Shown: positions 24,532 to 37,100 of the stretch, in pieces | Numbering within the stretch: position 1 is the first letter of the stretch | Layout of the letters: every line of letters starts with the position of its first letter | NCBI RefSeq assembly: GCF_001625305.1 | Contig: NW_017804342.1 | Span: 1,490,874-1,554,873, forward strand | DNA length: 64,000 bases | Direction of reading: 5' to 3' | From: Branchiostoma belcheri | Lineage: Eukaryota > Chordata > Leptocardii > Amphioxiformes > Branchiostomatidae | The notes under the pieces: generated by a model | Database searches by the model: none | Seen by the model: only the letters and a program-made list of their open reading frames with translations | What the model was told of the DNA's origin: nothing | Position numbers and translations under genes: made by a program

Positions 24532-26080
24532 AAGTACTTCAAGTGTAAATTAAAAACCCAAAATACATGCACAATCCTTAAAAATTGAGATTTAAGTCAG
24601 CAAGCTCAATGGCATATCAATTCGAAGGGTATGAAATTGTTTTTGGAATTCAACTACTTCATACACAAGTACTGTCATTTCAAATAACTGGGGTAGAGTG
24701 TGTGTGAGAGGTAAAGGAAAAAACGCTGGAAGCAAGATGAAGAAAAAAATAGACCATAAAAAAATCAAGTCAAAGGTAGCAAAAAGACCCAAAATTACTT
24801 TTTGTCTGTCCTTCAAAATTATGTCCTTGCAAATCATGACTTGTCACTGAGACCTTTAATTTTAACTTTTTAAACACTTTAAGATATAAAGAACTTATGT
24901 CTCAAAGAATTTGGTGGGAATAAATTCATTAAAAGACTGATATAAAATGGTTGGCCATTCTTTAAGCAGTTGGGCTGTCAAAGAGTTCTCTATCAGTTGG
25001 TGGTGTTGGTATTTAGGAGTGAATGTTTTTCCACCCCTAACCAGCTACATGGTGACTAAATCATCTTTTTACTGACATGACTATTTTGCTTGTAATGGAG
25101 ATCAGTTGGTGTGACTTCTTTCTCTTGTGAAAGAATATCTGATCAAGACCTGGACAGCTTGAGCTTGTATTGCACAGACCAGCTCATCCCTTTTCAAAAG
25201 GTTTTGTGACCTGTGGTCAGTTGACATGAGGATAGCAACAGACTTGCCATGTTTTGCTTTGCAAAGGTGTCAGAGCATACCAAAAAGTTGTAGGTTCTTG
25301 CAATTTTTTTCAAATCCCTGTGTTTGTACAAATAGCTACTTTGTCTATTACAACCACAGGTTGGGACAGTTGTCATCCTTAGTTCTTTAAACTGTGTCCT
25401 ATTGATGTCTTGAAACTATGTATCATGATCTACGTGTTGCCTAAGGGAAGAATAGAGTCTTCATGTTTCTTTGGTCTCTTATAGCTGGCATCACAAAGAA
25501 TAGATAACTTGCCTGACAAGTCTGTGAGGTTTTAAGTACTTTTTGGCCCAAATGCAGTGGGTGCCCTCTTGATGACCTGAAGATTTTTAGAGATTGGCCA
25601 ATGCTTGCAGGTCTATGAGCCTCATCCTATGTGATAGGAAGTATTTTTGGATGAAAACTATGTTCAATTCCCTTGCGTTTTGAACGTTGGTGATCAACAA
25701 ATTCAGCAAAAGATTGTTGATTATGTGATGCCAGCTTTTGAAAAGAAGATCAGGAGGCATAGCTCAAGTCCTTGAAGTCCTGTGTTCAGCAAATATGTTT
25801 CCTGTTGTGGAATGTTATTAACCACTTCTGTCTGTCTAGTGTTGACTAAAGGAGTGTTCTCCTTACAGGCAGCTCAGTTCTATACATATCTTCACAGGGA
25901 TTGGTGCAGAATGGCTTCAGCAGAATAGAGGAATGTTGTAGATAGTTGAAGCTTTGTACCAGCACGAAAACTACACTCACCAGGTTTTTGACCAACGTAC
26001 AGTGTTTACAGGTTCATGGTATGGGGAAATTCCTCTTTTCTACAAGTTGCAATGGACAGTGGAACAGGGCTTAACATACT
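24532..26080. other. Non-coding, possibly extended FBXO9 3' UTR
   Basis: No exon, repeat family or RNA gene was recognised. Confidence 0.35.
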
Positions 26081-26217
26081 TAAAGGACTGTGACCCTTGC
26101 CATCAAGTAGCATGCAATTGCAAGTCAGGTGAATTACAACAGCCGGGATTTGAACTCCCAACCTCTTGGTCTGGAGGCATGGTTGCTAACCACTGGACTA
26201 TCCACGCTACCACAGAA
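26080..26217 (-). mobile_element. tRNA-derived SINE fragment
   Basis: On the minus strand a tRNA-like head has an A box-like tagtccagtggttag and a B box gagttcaaatccc (plus 26145-26157). An unrelated body with gcaagggtcacagtcc follows. The cloverleaf is imperfect and a non-tRNA body is attached, so it is a SINE and not a tRNA gene. Confidence 0.6.
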
Positions 26218-27003
26218 GGCTACAGTTGTTAGCAAATTGGGCATCTTTTTGGTGCTGGTACAAAGCAGCTATCTACAAAGACTATTGTTACTTTGGCATC
26301 CCTTAGTAATAGTTTAGACCAGTATATAGTTACAAATGCTGGTCAGACTGAAAGTGTTAAAGACAGTAACTAGGAAACATCAGATCGTGCAAATGTATAT
26401 AAATGTAATATCATATATTCTAAGAAAATATATAGGCTGGGAAATTTCTCACTTAGGCCAAAGAAAGTATAAAAAACCTGTTTAGGTCACAGTGATGAGG
26501 TGGGTAATAGTAGAAAAAATTAGAATAAGGGTGGCCTGATGAAATGGTTCATTACCTCTTGGTAAAACTTAATGGCAGTTCAAAGGGTTTCAAGGGTACA
26601 GTATATTAGGCAAGCCAAGATGCTAGGATAAGGATTTTGAATCTTTTAGAAGTAATAAGGGAAAAAGTCTAGATTTTGATTTTACTGAAATTTTCAACCT
26701 CAAGGTATAAAATGTTGATTTTGATTTAATTTGATTTTGAGATGTCCAACAAGATGTTACAATGCTGTGGCCTTAAAGAAATGAGATTGTCTTTAAACAA
26801 AAGGGTAAGAATAAAGAGATTGACTTTTTGTTTTACCCCTAAGATGAAGATAATAAAAAGCTAGATGAGTGTCTTTTTCTTTGAACAACTGTCGGAATTT
26901 TTGCTGGTATAAAATTGAAGTAAGGGACCTTCAAATTTGACCTCACACATGCACAAGGCAAAGAAAGAATTGGCTTATTGATGCTAATGTATGCCTGTTG
27001 AAG

Positions 27004-27155
27004 TAGCCTCTACCAGGCACCGCGGATCGCTGGAAAAATAGTAGAAATTGGCCGAAATAAAGGGATAGTATGCCAGAGAAGATCCAGGGCCATAGAAGCT
27101 CCAATTTGCGACCCCGTGTATTTTTCCAGCGATTCGCGGTGCCTGGTAGAGGCTA
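27004..27155. mobile_element. MITE, TAGCCTC family, copy 2
   Basis: Long terminal inverted repeats (tagcctctaccaggcaccgc and gcggtgcctggtagaggcta) extend about 38 bp into the element. Flanks are a perfect 9-bp direct repeat, ctgttgaag, at 26995-27003 and 27156-27164. Confidence 0.9.
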
Positions 27156-27618
27156 CTGTTGAAGCATTACTGTTAGATTTTATTTACTCTGGAACATATT
27201 GATTGAAAGTTATATCTTGTCACGTCATAGCATGTTAAAGTCACTATTTGTTTTGTTGTATTACAATGAGAACATTAATAACTTACTACAGAACCTAAAA
27301 GATGGTTGACGGTCAATCAGGTTAGCAATTGGTGTAATATACATGTATGTGATCTAGCTCAAGTAGCAATGGTGTCCTAGCAAATTGGGCAAGACAGGTC
27401 TGTTATTAACCCAGAAATGTGTATTTTATGGGATCATGATGTTCTGCTTATGGTGTCTGCTCTTAAGATATTAGGAAGGAATCTTATATTTATTGATGAT
27501 GTACACATATGATACTACAATGTGTAGTATAACGCTTGCTATGGGTGATTGTAATAAAGTGTATTTGTATGGGCACTGGTGTTTTCTCATTTTATGGAAC
27601 TGATGGGTGTTATTTTAA

Positions 27619-28304
27619 AGTCCATGTGACACCAAAATACAACCTAATCTGATTGTATCTTGAAAGTTCATCTGTGTTGGTAGAAGTCATTATGAAGTAA
27701 GTTTAGACTGTAATTTCCAACACAACAAAAATTGGACTTTTCGACTGTACAACTCCAGTCTTTTTCAACAAGAGACGGGGGGCGCCACAGACTTTCTGCA
27801 ACCTATGATCCACTGCTCACGGAGTCACGTGTGTTATCTGCGTGACGTCACGGAAGCGGTGGATTGCTCATTCCTTGAAAAAGACTGGAGTTGTACAGTC
27901 GAAAATTTGGGTGAGTCCAATTTTTGTTGTGTTGGAAATTACAGTTTAAACTTACTTCATAATCTGATTGTAGTTGACATAACTAACATTACCTGGCTAA
28001 CGGAATGTTTACAATGAACATACATGGTTCTTCTGTTACATTCAAAATTTCAATGCCCTGCCTCAGAAAAGTCAGCACAATCCAATCCCGGCAGACTGTT
28101 TGCATGCTAATAGAGATGCCCGAGGCGGGCGATTGGAAAGCTTGTAGGATTGTCTCCAAAAATGTACTTTTGCAAGGCCATACAAACTCAATTTCTCAGT
28201 TATCGTGATGAAAACTAACTTCAAGTGACTAATATTGTATAATTGTATACTTTCGATATTTATAATTATGTATTTTACCGACTTGTTTTGGTGTCACATG
28301 GTCT
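27619..28304. mobile_element. TTAA-flanked MITE with a second long internal inverted repeat
   Basis: The ends agtccatgtgacaccaaaa and ttttggtgtcacatggtct are inverted repeats with one mismatch. TTAA sits on both sides (27615-27618 and 28305-28308), the target typical of piggyBac-type elements. A second inverted repeat with arms of about 80 bp (27690-27768 and about 27875-27962) surrounds a GC-rich centre. Confidence 0.85.
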
Positions 28305-31101
28305 TTAAGTGACTGGATGCAATCCCTACTACAGTCCAGTTACCCTGTCCTTGGTGCTGAAGGCATTTCTATTGCATTAAGTTAGTTAGGTGTCACTTAT
28401 GGCGGTCTTAAAGTGTACTGCATTTGCTGTAGGGTAAATCAGTGTTTGATTCTTAAGGATAACTATGACAGCAATGCACTTAGTCTTACCCTGTCCTTGG
28501 TGCTGAATGCATTCCATTTGCTAATCTAGCATTTTTAGTGGGGGAGGGTGTACTGTACTCTTGCAGTAGTACCAGTTGTTAAAATCCCTTGCTTGGGTAT
28601 GTAGTTTATGAAATAATTAGAGTACTCAATTGGCCATACATTTAATACATCTTCATCCCAAAAAATGTACTGTCACATCACGCAATGGTTAAGTTTCAGC
28701 ATTACTAGTTACATCTGTACATTGTGTTCACATATACTGTCTTTATTCACACACATCGAAACACTTCTATGTCTTGTTACACCTAAGCACCATTAAATCA
28801 TCTACATCTAAGTGCCCAACTAAAGCACTGTATCTCTATGTGATCTCTATCTGCTACAGATCTTTTCATCTCCTTTGTGTAAGTCTTAGTACTTCTTTCG
28901 AATGCTATTTCATAAAGATTTTTTCCTCATAAATTCTTTTATAATTTTTCATCATCTTTATACACACCTCTTGTTTTGGGTTCACATTGCACTATTTAAG
29001 TACAGAGAAGATGCACTAGTGTATAAGATAACAATTAGTTCTTTCTTGGTCAAGGAAACCACACATTCCTATCATTATCTATAACAAGAACAACACACAC
29101 TAGTTCACAACACTCAGAAAAAGTTAAGTATACACAGTCATGTACATGTACAACCACATTGTAACAATACCCGACAACCAACATAACTTCCATATGGCTA
29201 GCCATAGACTAGCACTTCTTCACAGACTACTGTTTTCAGAACTGCCTTGCTACTACAATGTTGAAACGATATCCACAACAATATGAAGCATACATTCATT
29301 GCCAGTCACCAATACCTACATTTGTAACTAACTACTGCTTTATATGATGTAGATGAATGTGTTGTGCGCATGGAATGTATCTTTCTTTGAAACAAAACAT
29401 TTGTCACTGAAATTCCCTAGGGTGGGTGAATTGGATGACTTTTGCAGAGGCCTTGTTTATTACATAAATGTACAGTGGGGGGGGGGGTCTCAGCTTTTGT
29501 TATTAAATTCTGAGTTGTATTGAGTACATGTACAACTAAACAAATGGCATGGGAATTGCAGTTTGAAAGAAAAATGCACAAAATATGACATTTGCTTTGA
29601 TAAAAACTCACATTTGTCATTTTGTGTGAAGGCAAAAATGTAGAGACAATGGAGACAAATTAAATGAAAAATTCCTCATGATTGATATAACAGAGAAGCT
29701 TCCGTACACATGGTATGCACTCCTGAATTTCTCCATCATATCTTAAGTACGTCTGATAGATTTTTAGTGGCCATAACTGCAGAGCATAGAATATTGCTAC
29801 ACCAATGCACACACACAGATGGAGTCATAATATAACAACTTGTACATATAGACTACGTCTTGGTACAATGTAGCGAAGTACTTCATTTCAACAGCCTGGT
29901 ATCTGATGAGGATTTGACAGATACACCTGGTAGATTTTTAGTGATATGAGGATGTGTTATGAAGTCCTGAAAAAATTATCCTAACTTTTGAGATCTCTAT
30001 TTGTTTTACTATACACTGCAATTGTGCATCTTTACATCAAGATATTTGCAGTACTTTGTGCACTCTGAAAATAACCCTCTGTTTTCTAATGTTCCTAAGC
30101 TACTATATAGAATATTTATAATAAAATCCTCTAGATTAACTGTGAAGATATGACATAAAGAGGCAAAGCACAACACCACAGTTTAAGAGATGACGTTGTC
30201 GAATTGACGATGATATGATAGATTTTAGCATATCCAACTTTAGCATACTCTTCAACCTCATGTCTTTCCATGCTCGTGATCATGAGTTGGGTCTTGCATC
30301 TCTTATTTAGGTACCAATGGACTGTCAACTCGAACTTGTGTAGTTTTCCATACATGTCAAGATAGCAACCAGTACGTTTTCGGCAACCAAACCAACTTGG
30401 TTTGAAATACGACAGTGTCATGCTCTCAGTTGTGTTTTTTTTTTTAATTGCAGTACACAGCCATGTATTTAACAGCCTGCAATCACTTCTACAGTTTACT
30501 GATAATAGCAGTGTACAGAATCTGTCGATGCCATACCATTGTTGGCAAGTTTATGTTGCTAACACTTTTGCGTGTTTCTGTCCTTGGACGTTGCCATATC
30601 GTCTTTGAAAATCCTAGTTTCAGTATGCTGGATACAACTGTTTAGCTATTAGGTGAGGTCACAGTTGCCACTGGTCATCAGGTCAAAGTGTACAAGAAGT
30701 CAACATTAACCAATTGCAAGCTCTTCCAGTACATCAATACTTACTGCTGTTTCTTCATACCTCTCCTTGTGTAATGATACATATACCACTGAATTGCAAT
30801 TGCTGGCACTAGGCCATGCTTCTAAAACTCCCTGATTCCTGACTGAAAGTTACACATAAAGGTCATAAAGAGGGTCTGGACTAGACTCTGCAGTACTTAC
30901 TACACCAGGAAAGTGTTTTAGTTACAGTACATCATGATAGGAGAAACAGATTGGGTTTGCACTGAGATATGATGTTTCTCTGGCCATCTTTTTCACCTTA
31001 TTTTCATACTATACCTGGCTGCAAAACATAGTTACTGTAATAAGAACCAAATGGGTAGCCTAATGTTTACATACATGTACGCCAGCTTGCGACTGGACAC
31101 G
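28305..31101 (-). other. Probable SLC7A14 3' UTR and intergenic space
   Basis: No exon was found. On the minus strand, AATAAA occurs at plus 29456-29461 and 28742-28747, so the SLC7A14 transcript could end in this interval, tail-to-tail with FBXO9. Which signal is used is unknown. Confidence 0.35.
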
Positions 31102-34100
31102 TTATTGCATGACGGCATCCTCGTCCAAGATGGGTGCCTGGTCCACGGTGAAGTCTTCCTTGGTCTGAGGGTTGTGCGCCGGGAGGACCTTGGGTTGCAC
31201 GGCAGGCTTCTCGATCTGGCTGGTGTCTATGACGACGGAGTCGTGTGTCTTCCCGTCTCCGGACTGACGGCCGATGTCCGAGACACGCGACTCGATGTTG
31301 GAGTTCCAGATGCCGTATCCGAAGTAGATGAACAGTCCTGGAAGGATAGTGTCAGAGTTTAAGAAGCGTATCAATATATATCGGTGGCAAACACAAGCCC
31401 TGGTGCATCGGCGTGAGATATTGCTTCTAGTCACCACCTGTCAGCCAATCAGATACTCCTGTTGTTAAAGGGAAAGTTCTGGGCCAATCACAGTGCAGCC
31501 TAAGGCCAAGAGGCAACGTGATTAGCTGGTTTGAAATTTCGCACGGACCTATCGAGAACCAGACGACGAACCGGATCCAGGTGATGGGCGAGAGCTTGAG
31601 CATCAGGTAGATGTTATAGAATGAAAGAAAAAGTTACCAGCCAACCACAGCGCCGCGTACGGCTGAGAGAAAACGTGATTGGCTGGTTTGAAATTTCACA
31701 CTGACCTATCGAGAACCAGACAACGAACCCGGTCAAGGTAATTGGCGAGAACTTGAGCATCAGACAGTGTTGCAGAATTAACGAAAAAGCTACCAGCCAA
31801 CCACAGCGCCGCGTACGGCTGAGAGAAAACGTGATTGGCTGGTTTGAAATTTCACACTGACCTATCGTGAACCAGACGACGAACCGGATCCAGGTGATGG
31901 GCGAGAGCTTGAGCATCAGGTAGATGTTATAGAATGAAAGAAAAAGTGACCAGCCAACCACAGCGCCACGTACGGCTGTGAGAAAACGTGATTGGCTGGT
32001 TTGAAATTTCACACTGACCTATCGTGAACCAGACGACGAACCGAATCCAGGTGATGGGCGAGATCTTGAGCATCAGGTAGATGTTATAGAATGAAAGAAA
32101 AAGTTACCAGCCAACCACAGCGCTGCGTACGGCTGTGAGAAAACGTGATTGGCTGGTTCTAGATTTTGTACTGACCTATCGTGAACCAGACGACGAACCG
32201 GATCCAGGTGATGGGCGAGAGCTTGAGCATCAGGTAGATGTTGCAGAGCATGGCGCAGATGGGCAGCAGGGGGACGCACGGCGCCATGAACTTCAGTTTC
32301 CTGCGGTTGGGCGGCTGGCGGAGGATCAGGTACACAAACACCTGCAGGGGACACAGATGCATGAGATGGGGAACGATCAGTTGCCTGAGATTATCTTGGT
32401 TCATCTCATCTCAATCAGGTGATGATCAGTAGCTTGATGTAAGAACAGTTGGTTAAAAGGCAATATTTGACTTTAAATCTACAGGGAAGCACTCTTTAGG
32501 AGGGGTTGAAAATCTCTCTCGAAGAAAAGGCTCCACTTGCTATCTATGTTCAATACTAAATTGCTGCAATCTTCTTATACATTGTATATCATGCAAGGGT
32601 AATAGCTGTCGAGATCATGTAACGACTAATACCTGTGAACGCGGCGAGCGTACATGTATGCTGACCAGACGTATAAATGATTAATGACTTTCTCACTCTG
32701 CGACAACCTGAACCCAACCATATCCATCACAACCTGCGGGAACACACACACACGGGAACACACACATACAGAAAACAGTACTTCCATTTTTGACATACTT
32801 ACCAGGTTGAAACAGGCCATGAGTATAGCCAGGATGACCGCCCAGCCCTCGCGGTTGTAGATGTGCTTCTCCTGTGTGATGATGAAGGCACACCACACGA
32901 ACATGCCGATGAACTCCACCACCACACAGATAGACACGATCCGCGCCGACTGCTCCGTGGGCACTGCAGACTCCAGCGGGATACCCAACCTACAGGGTTG
33001 CACAGCATATTGGCATTAGTCTCACAGTTTTTGTATTCTGTATAGCCTGTATACTCGCCCTTTGGCGTCACGCACCAGCTTCTATATCTGTATACTGGTA
33101 TACCTGCCCCTCAGCGTAACACACCAGCTTGGCATTATTTTTCACGCGGCACGGCGGCAACTGGCTATATGACACCAAACCTTCGCACATCTAACTACAG
33201 GCGTTGTTGTAAAGCTTCTGTATGCCCACCTCCGCCAAAACATAGAAATTATCCGATGCATTCGCTCTCTCATTGGTTAATTGCTTAACTGCACTTCTCC
33301 CATTGTTTGAACTGTAATGAACTTGCTAAGAACAAAATCGGTCTATGCCACCCACCTGATCTTAATATTTTCCACCACAGGTCCGAGTTTCTGTTTGATC
33401 TTGTTGATGTAAGGCGTGAACCAACTCTCCTGTTCCTTCTCGTCAATAGCGCCCTTCTCCATAGTCCCGTAGCTCACCTAGTGGTTAAGGCACTCTACAT
33501 TTTATTCTAAAGAACTGTTTAAACAACAAAGTTAAGTGCAAGAAATATACTTTCATTTTGCAGTGAGAGAACAGGGTGTAACATTGTGGGAACTCTTGGA
33601 TCCCTGGGGTTCTACCGAATACATGTCGTCCTAAAGACCATTAGACCAAGCGATTCAAGCGATCGCTTGTGAGAGCCACGTTTATGAGATTTAACACCCA
33701 GTTCAATATCGACGTCCCCTGCTCCTGGTCCACATCTTGTGGTTGTGCCTCATGCACTGCTTTAAGGCCGCATTAGTATAATAATTAGCTTTTTACTCTG
33801 TACATAATGACATTTGATAATTTTTGTACATAATTATATTGTGTGTATAATTTTTACCGAATTGTATATTTCATGTCTACTGATTTTTGATGTCTAATGT
33901 TTATTGTTTGACTTGGTTTCGTATTGTTTTGTATTATCATTTCAGGTTTGGGAGGACAACTTGTAAAGGCGTTGATACACCTGTTTTGTCCTCCCTTCCA
34001 CTTGTTTTTGCATGTGGTAAATTCAAATAAAGAAGTAAAGAAAAAAGACATAAATGTTACGTCGACAGGTATTTAAGTTTAGAAAGATGGGTCAGTGACT

Positions 34101-37100
34101 TATGGAGATAAAAGTGTACCCGACCTGTCCCTGCATCAGTCCCTTGCCGCCGCCTGGAATTAGTGCAGAGTCGTCATCGTCGTACATCGTGTCCTGTTCT
34201 TGCCTCTCCTGGGAACACAGGATTTTACACGCCTTAGTCTGATTTGTACGTTGATAACAGAAAGGTCGGCAAATCTCTTGTACTAAAATGCGCATTTTCA
34301 TACTTCACGTAGTATTATGCCGCTAGCCCATCATAATTATACTACTGTAAGTCACCGTGTGTGAGTGGGGTCGTGTGGCGTAGCGGCAGAGTGCGCGACT
34401 CGGAACTGAGAGTCCCGGGTTCGAGTCCTGACATGCCATCGATCTTGTGCCCTTGGGAAAGGCACTTTACACGACTTTCCTCACTTAGCTCAGGTGTAAA
34501 TGAGTATTGTCCTGTCATGTATTTGTCCCCTGTGTTGGTGGCGACATTAATATAAGTTGAAAAAACTTGAGTGTGTTGTCACCACGTCTGGTGATTACAT
34601 GGTTACAATAAATAAGAAAAATAAAAAATTATACTACTTTTCCCTTTATAGTACTATACGTATTGACCATGGTAAAATCCTAATTGATATCAGCCCTACA
34701 ACCTCGGCTAAGGCTCAACAGTGCTATATGAAGATGACAGTCTCTGCCACATAGGGCACATTTGTGAGATGACTCAGGTCTGTTTCAGAGTCAGGTCTGT
34801 TTTGGTCATTAGCAAGGTCCTCCCGGTGCTCTATGCCTTGTCCCTGGGAATGATAAACTACCATATAAGCTCAAAATGCAAAACATCTCTCACCTTCTCT
34901 GTCTGCACGGTATCCTCCGTGACTTTCCCCTCGGAAGCCGTGTTGTCCACCGGTTTCTCCCGCTCCCCCATCGGGATGGCCTCGTCGAAGATCTCGTTGC
35001 CGGGTTCGACCAGCACGTCCGGCTGGAAGCGCAGGATGAGGACACAGACGGAGACCAGGGTGTAGGCCAGCAGCGTGCCGATAGACATCATCTCTATCAG
35101 GTCCTGGAGACCATACAGACAGTCCATGATGGTTAGACATCCAAATGATGAGATATACAGGAAAACTGCTATCCCTCAAGCAACTTTCAAAATCTAACCA
35201 GTTGCTTGATTGACAGTTTTCCTGCAATAGACATCATCTCTATCAGGTCCTGCAGAACCCATACAGATTGTACCGTCAAAACTGCCCAAAAAAGACCACT
35301 AAGGGGACCATTAAATCTGATCTATATGGACAGGTGGTAACTATAGACATGTTTTAATGGGAAAATTATCTAAGGGACCACGAAAAAGTGATTACACTGG
35401 CCAGGTGGTCCTTGTATAGACGCTTTTCAAAATGTACTTCGCATTTTCACGTACGCAAGTTGTTGTTTTTGTCCGTCAAACTTGGGCGTATCTTCAACCT
35501 TGAGTAATTTGTTGTGGAATCTTTGACGGGCAAATTGTGCCTGTCAACGACTATCACTGGTAAATAGGTTCAACTGTGCCACCGACCTGTAGACTGACGA
35601 GTAGCGCCAAGGTTGCCGCCAGGAAACCGGAGATGACGGTGGCCAGTACGGGGGTCTTCGTCCGCTCGTGGACACGGGCCAGGAACCTGCAAACGGGACG
35701 ATACAGATGAACTTTCACAATTTTCACATGCTTCAATGTCAACCAACTTGATGTATTAGGGATCTGTCACATTCGTCATACGACCGTCGTACAAATATGC
35801 CATTCAAAATCTAACTGTCTTGCTACGGAAAAGGCTGTCTTAGACCTTTGTTGGTGTTTGGTTTTCCTTGAAAATGCAACTAACTGAAAATCGAACGACG
35901 GCCTACGACGATTGTGACCGAACCGTAAGCAAGCCTTACATCGCCTACCTTTGTATACAAAACGAATAAAACTTTAGTTAAATTTTAGTCAGATTTGACC
36001 CCTTAAAGTGCTCCAACTACTGATGGCCTACCACCCATGGCCAAACGTCCCCTTAACATCCAAATGTTTTGAAAATTTTGAAACATTGTGCAGCCGAACA
36101 GTAGCCGACCGTGCCGAACACCAGCCAACCTCGCTCCCGACAAAATCCTGAGTATGGTTGGAGGATATCGGCAGTGTTCGGCAGTGTCATATTTATCTAT
36201 GTGTGACAGGGGCTTAAGGAAGCGGTTTGTCAGTTGTGCATGAGTACCTGAAGAGCAGTCCGTCGTTAGCCATGGCGTAGATGACTCTGGGCATGGGGAA
36301 GAGCGACCCCAGCAGCGACACGGTCAGACCGGAGATAGCGCCCAGCGCCACGATGTACTTAGCGGGTTCGTAGTGATGGTGCACGAACATGCCGATCAGC
36401 GGCGACTCCGTGTCGATCTGGTAAACAAGAAAAAACACTATCAAGATTCCATCTGTGTTGGTAGTTACATGTTTAAAGTTAAAACGTTTAGTCCAACACA
36501 AAAAATTCTCTCGCCCAGAGCTTTCGACCAGTCACTCTGGTCTTCCTCAGTAGACTGACCCAGTGTTGACGTCGCACTTCAAAGAAGCCACGTGACAAGC
36601 CTCACTGGGTCAGTCTACTGAGGAAGACCAGAGTGACTGGTCGAAAGCGCTAGCTCTAGTTGAGAGATTTTTTGGTGTTGGACAAAAAGTTTTAACTTTA
36701 AACAAGAAAAAACACAGTTGCTACAATTTTCCCATCCCCTTACCAATGGTCAAGTGGGTAGAGTGCTCGCCATGCATTCGGTAGGTCGTGGGTTCGATTC
36801 CCGGCCGAGTCATACTAAAGACTTTAAAAATGGTACATACTGCTTTCTCTGCTTAGCACTCAGCATTTGGGGAAGAGTATGGGGGGTCGACACACACCAA
36901 AGGTTACGGGAGGGCTTTAACTTTAACTTGACTTGAAAAATTAACTTGACTTCGCCATCTAGAAGATTACCAAGAACTACGTTTCTACTAAGGTCACAAA
37001 ACACACTCATTATGCAGAACGCGGGACTGTTCATTATCCAGTGCCTTTGAAGAAGAAGTCAAACCTCATAATAGCTACCGTAGTACCTTATACATGTAGT

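Noticed and set aside
31614-32012. 132-residue ORF with repeated transmembrane segments as a separate gene
   Set aside because: It is the duplicated end of SLC7A14 exon 11 read through its donors and intron.
33440-33500. tRNA-like 'tagctcacctagtggttaaggca' suggesting another SINE
   Set aside because: On the minus strand this overlaps the genuine acceptor and first codons of SLC7A14 exon 9, which match the human YGT segment; the resemblance is chance.
34364-34435. Possible tRNA gene
   Set aside because: A and B boxes are good but there is no convincing acceptor stem and a SINE body follows directly.
35756-36220. Possible MITE with 'ctgtcaca' and 'tgtgacag' ends
   Set aside because: The inverted similarity is short and boundaries and target duplication could not be fixed.
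36744-36815. Possible tRNA gene
   Set aside because: A tRNA-like head with weak stems followed by a non-tRNA tail and A-run; called a SINE.
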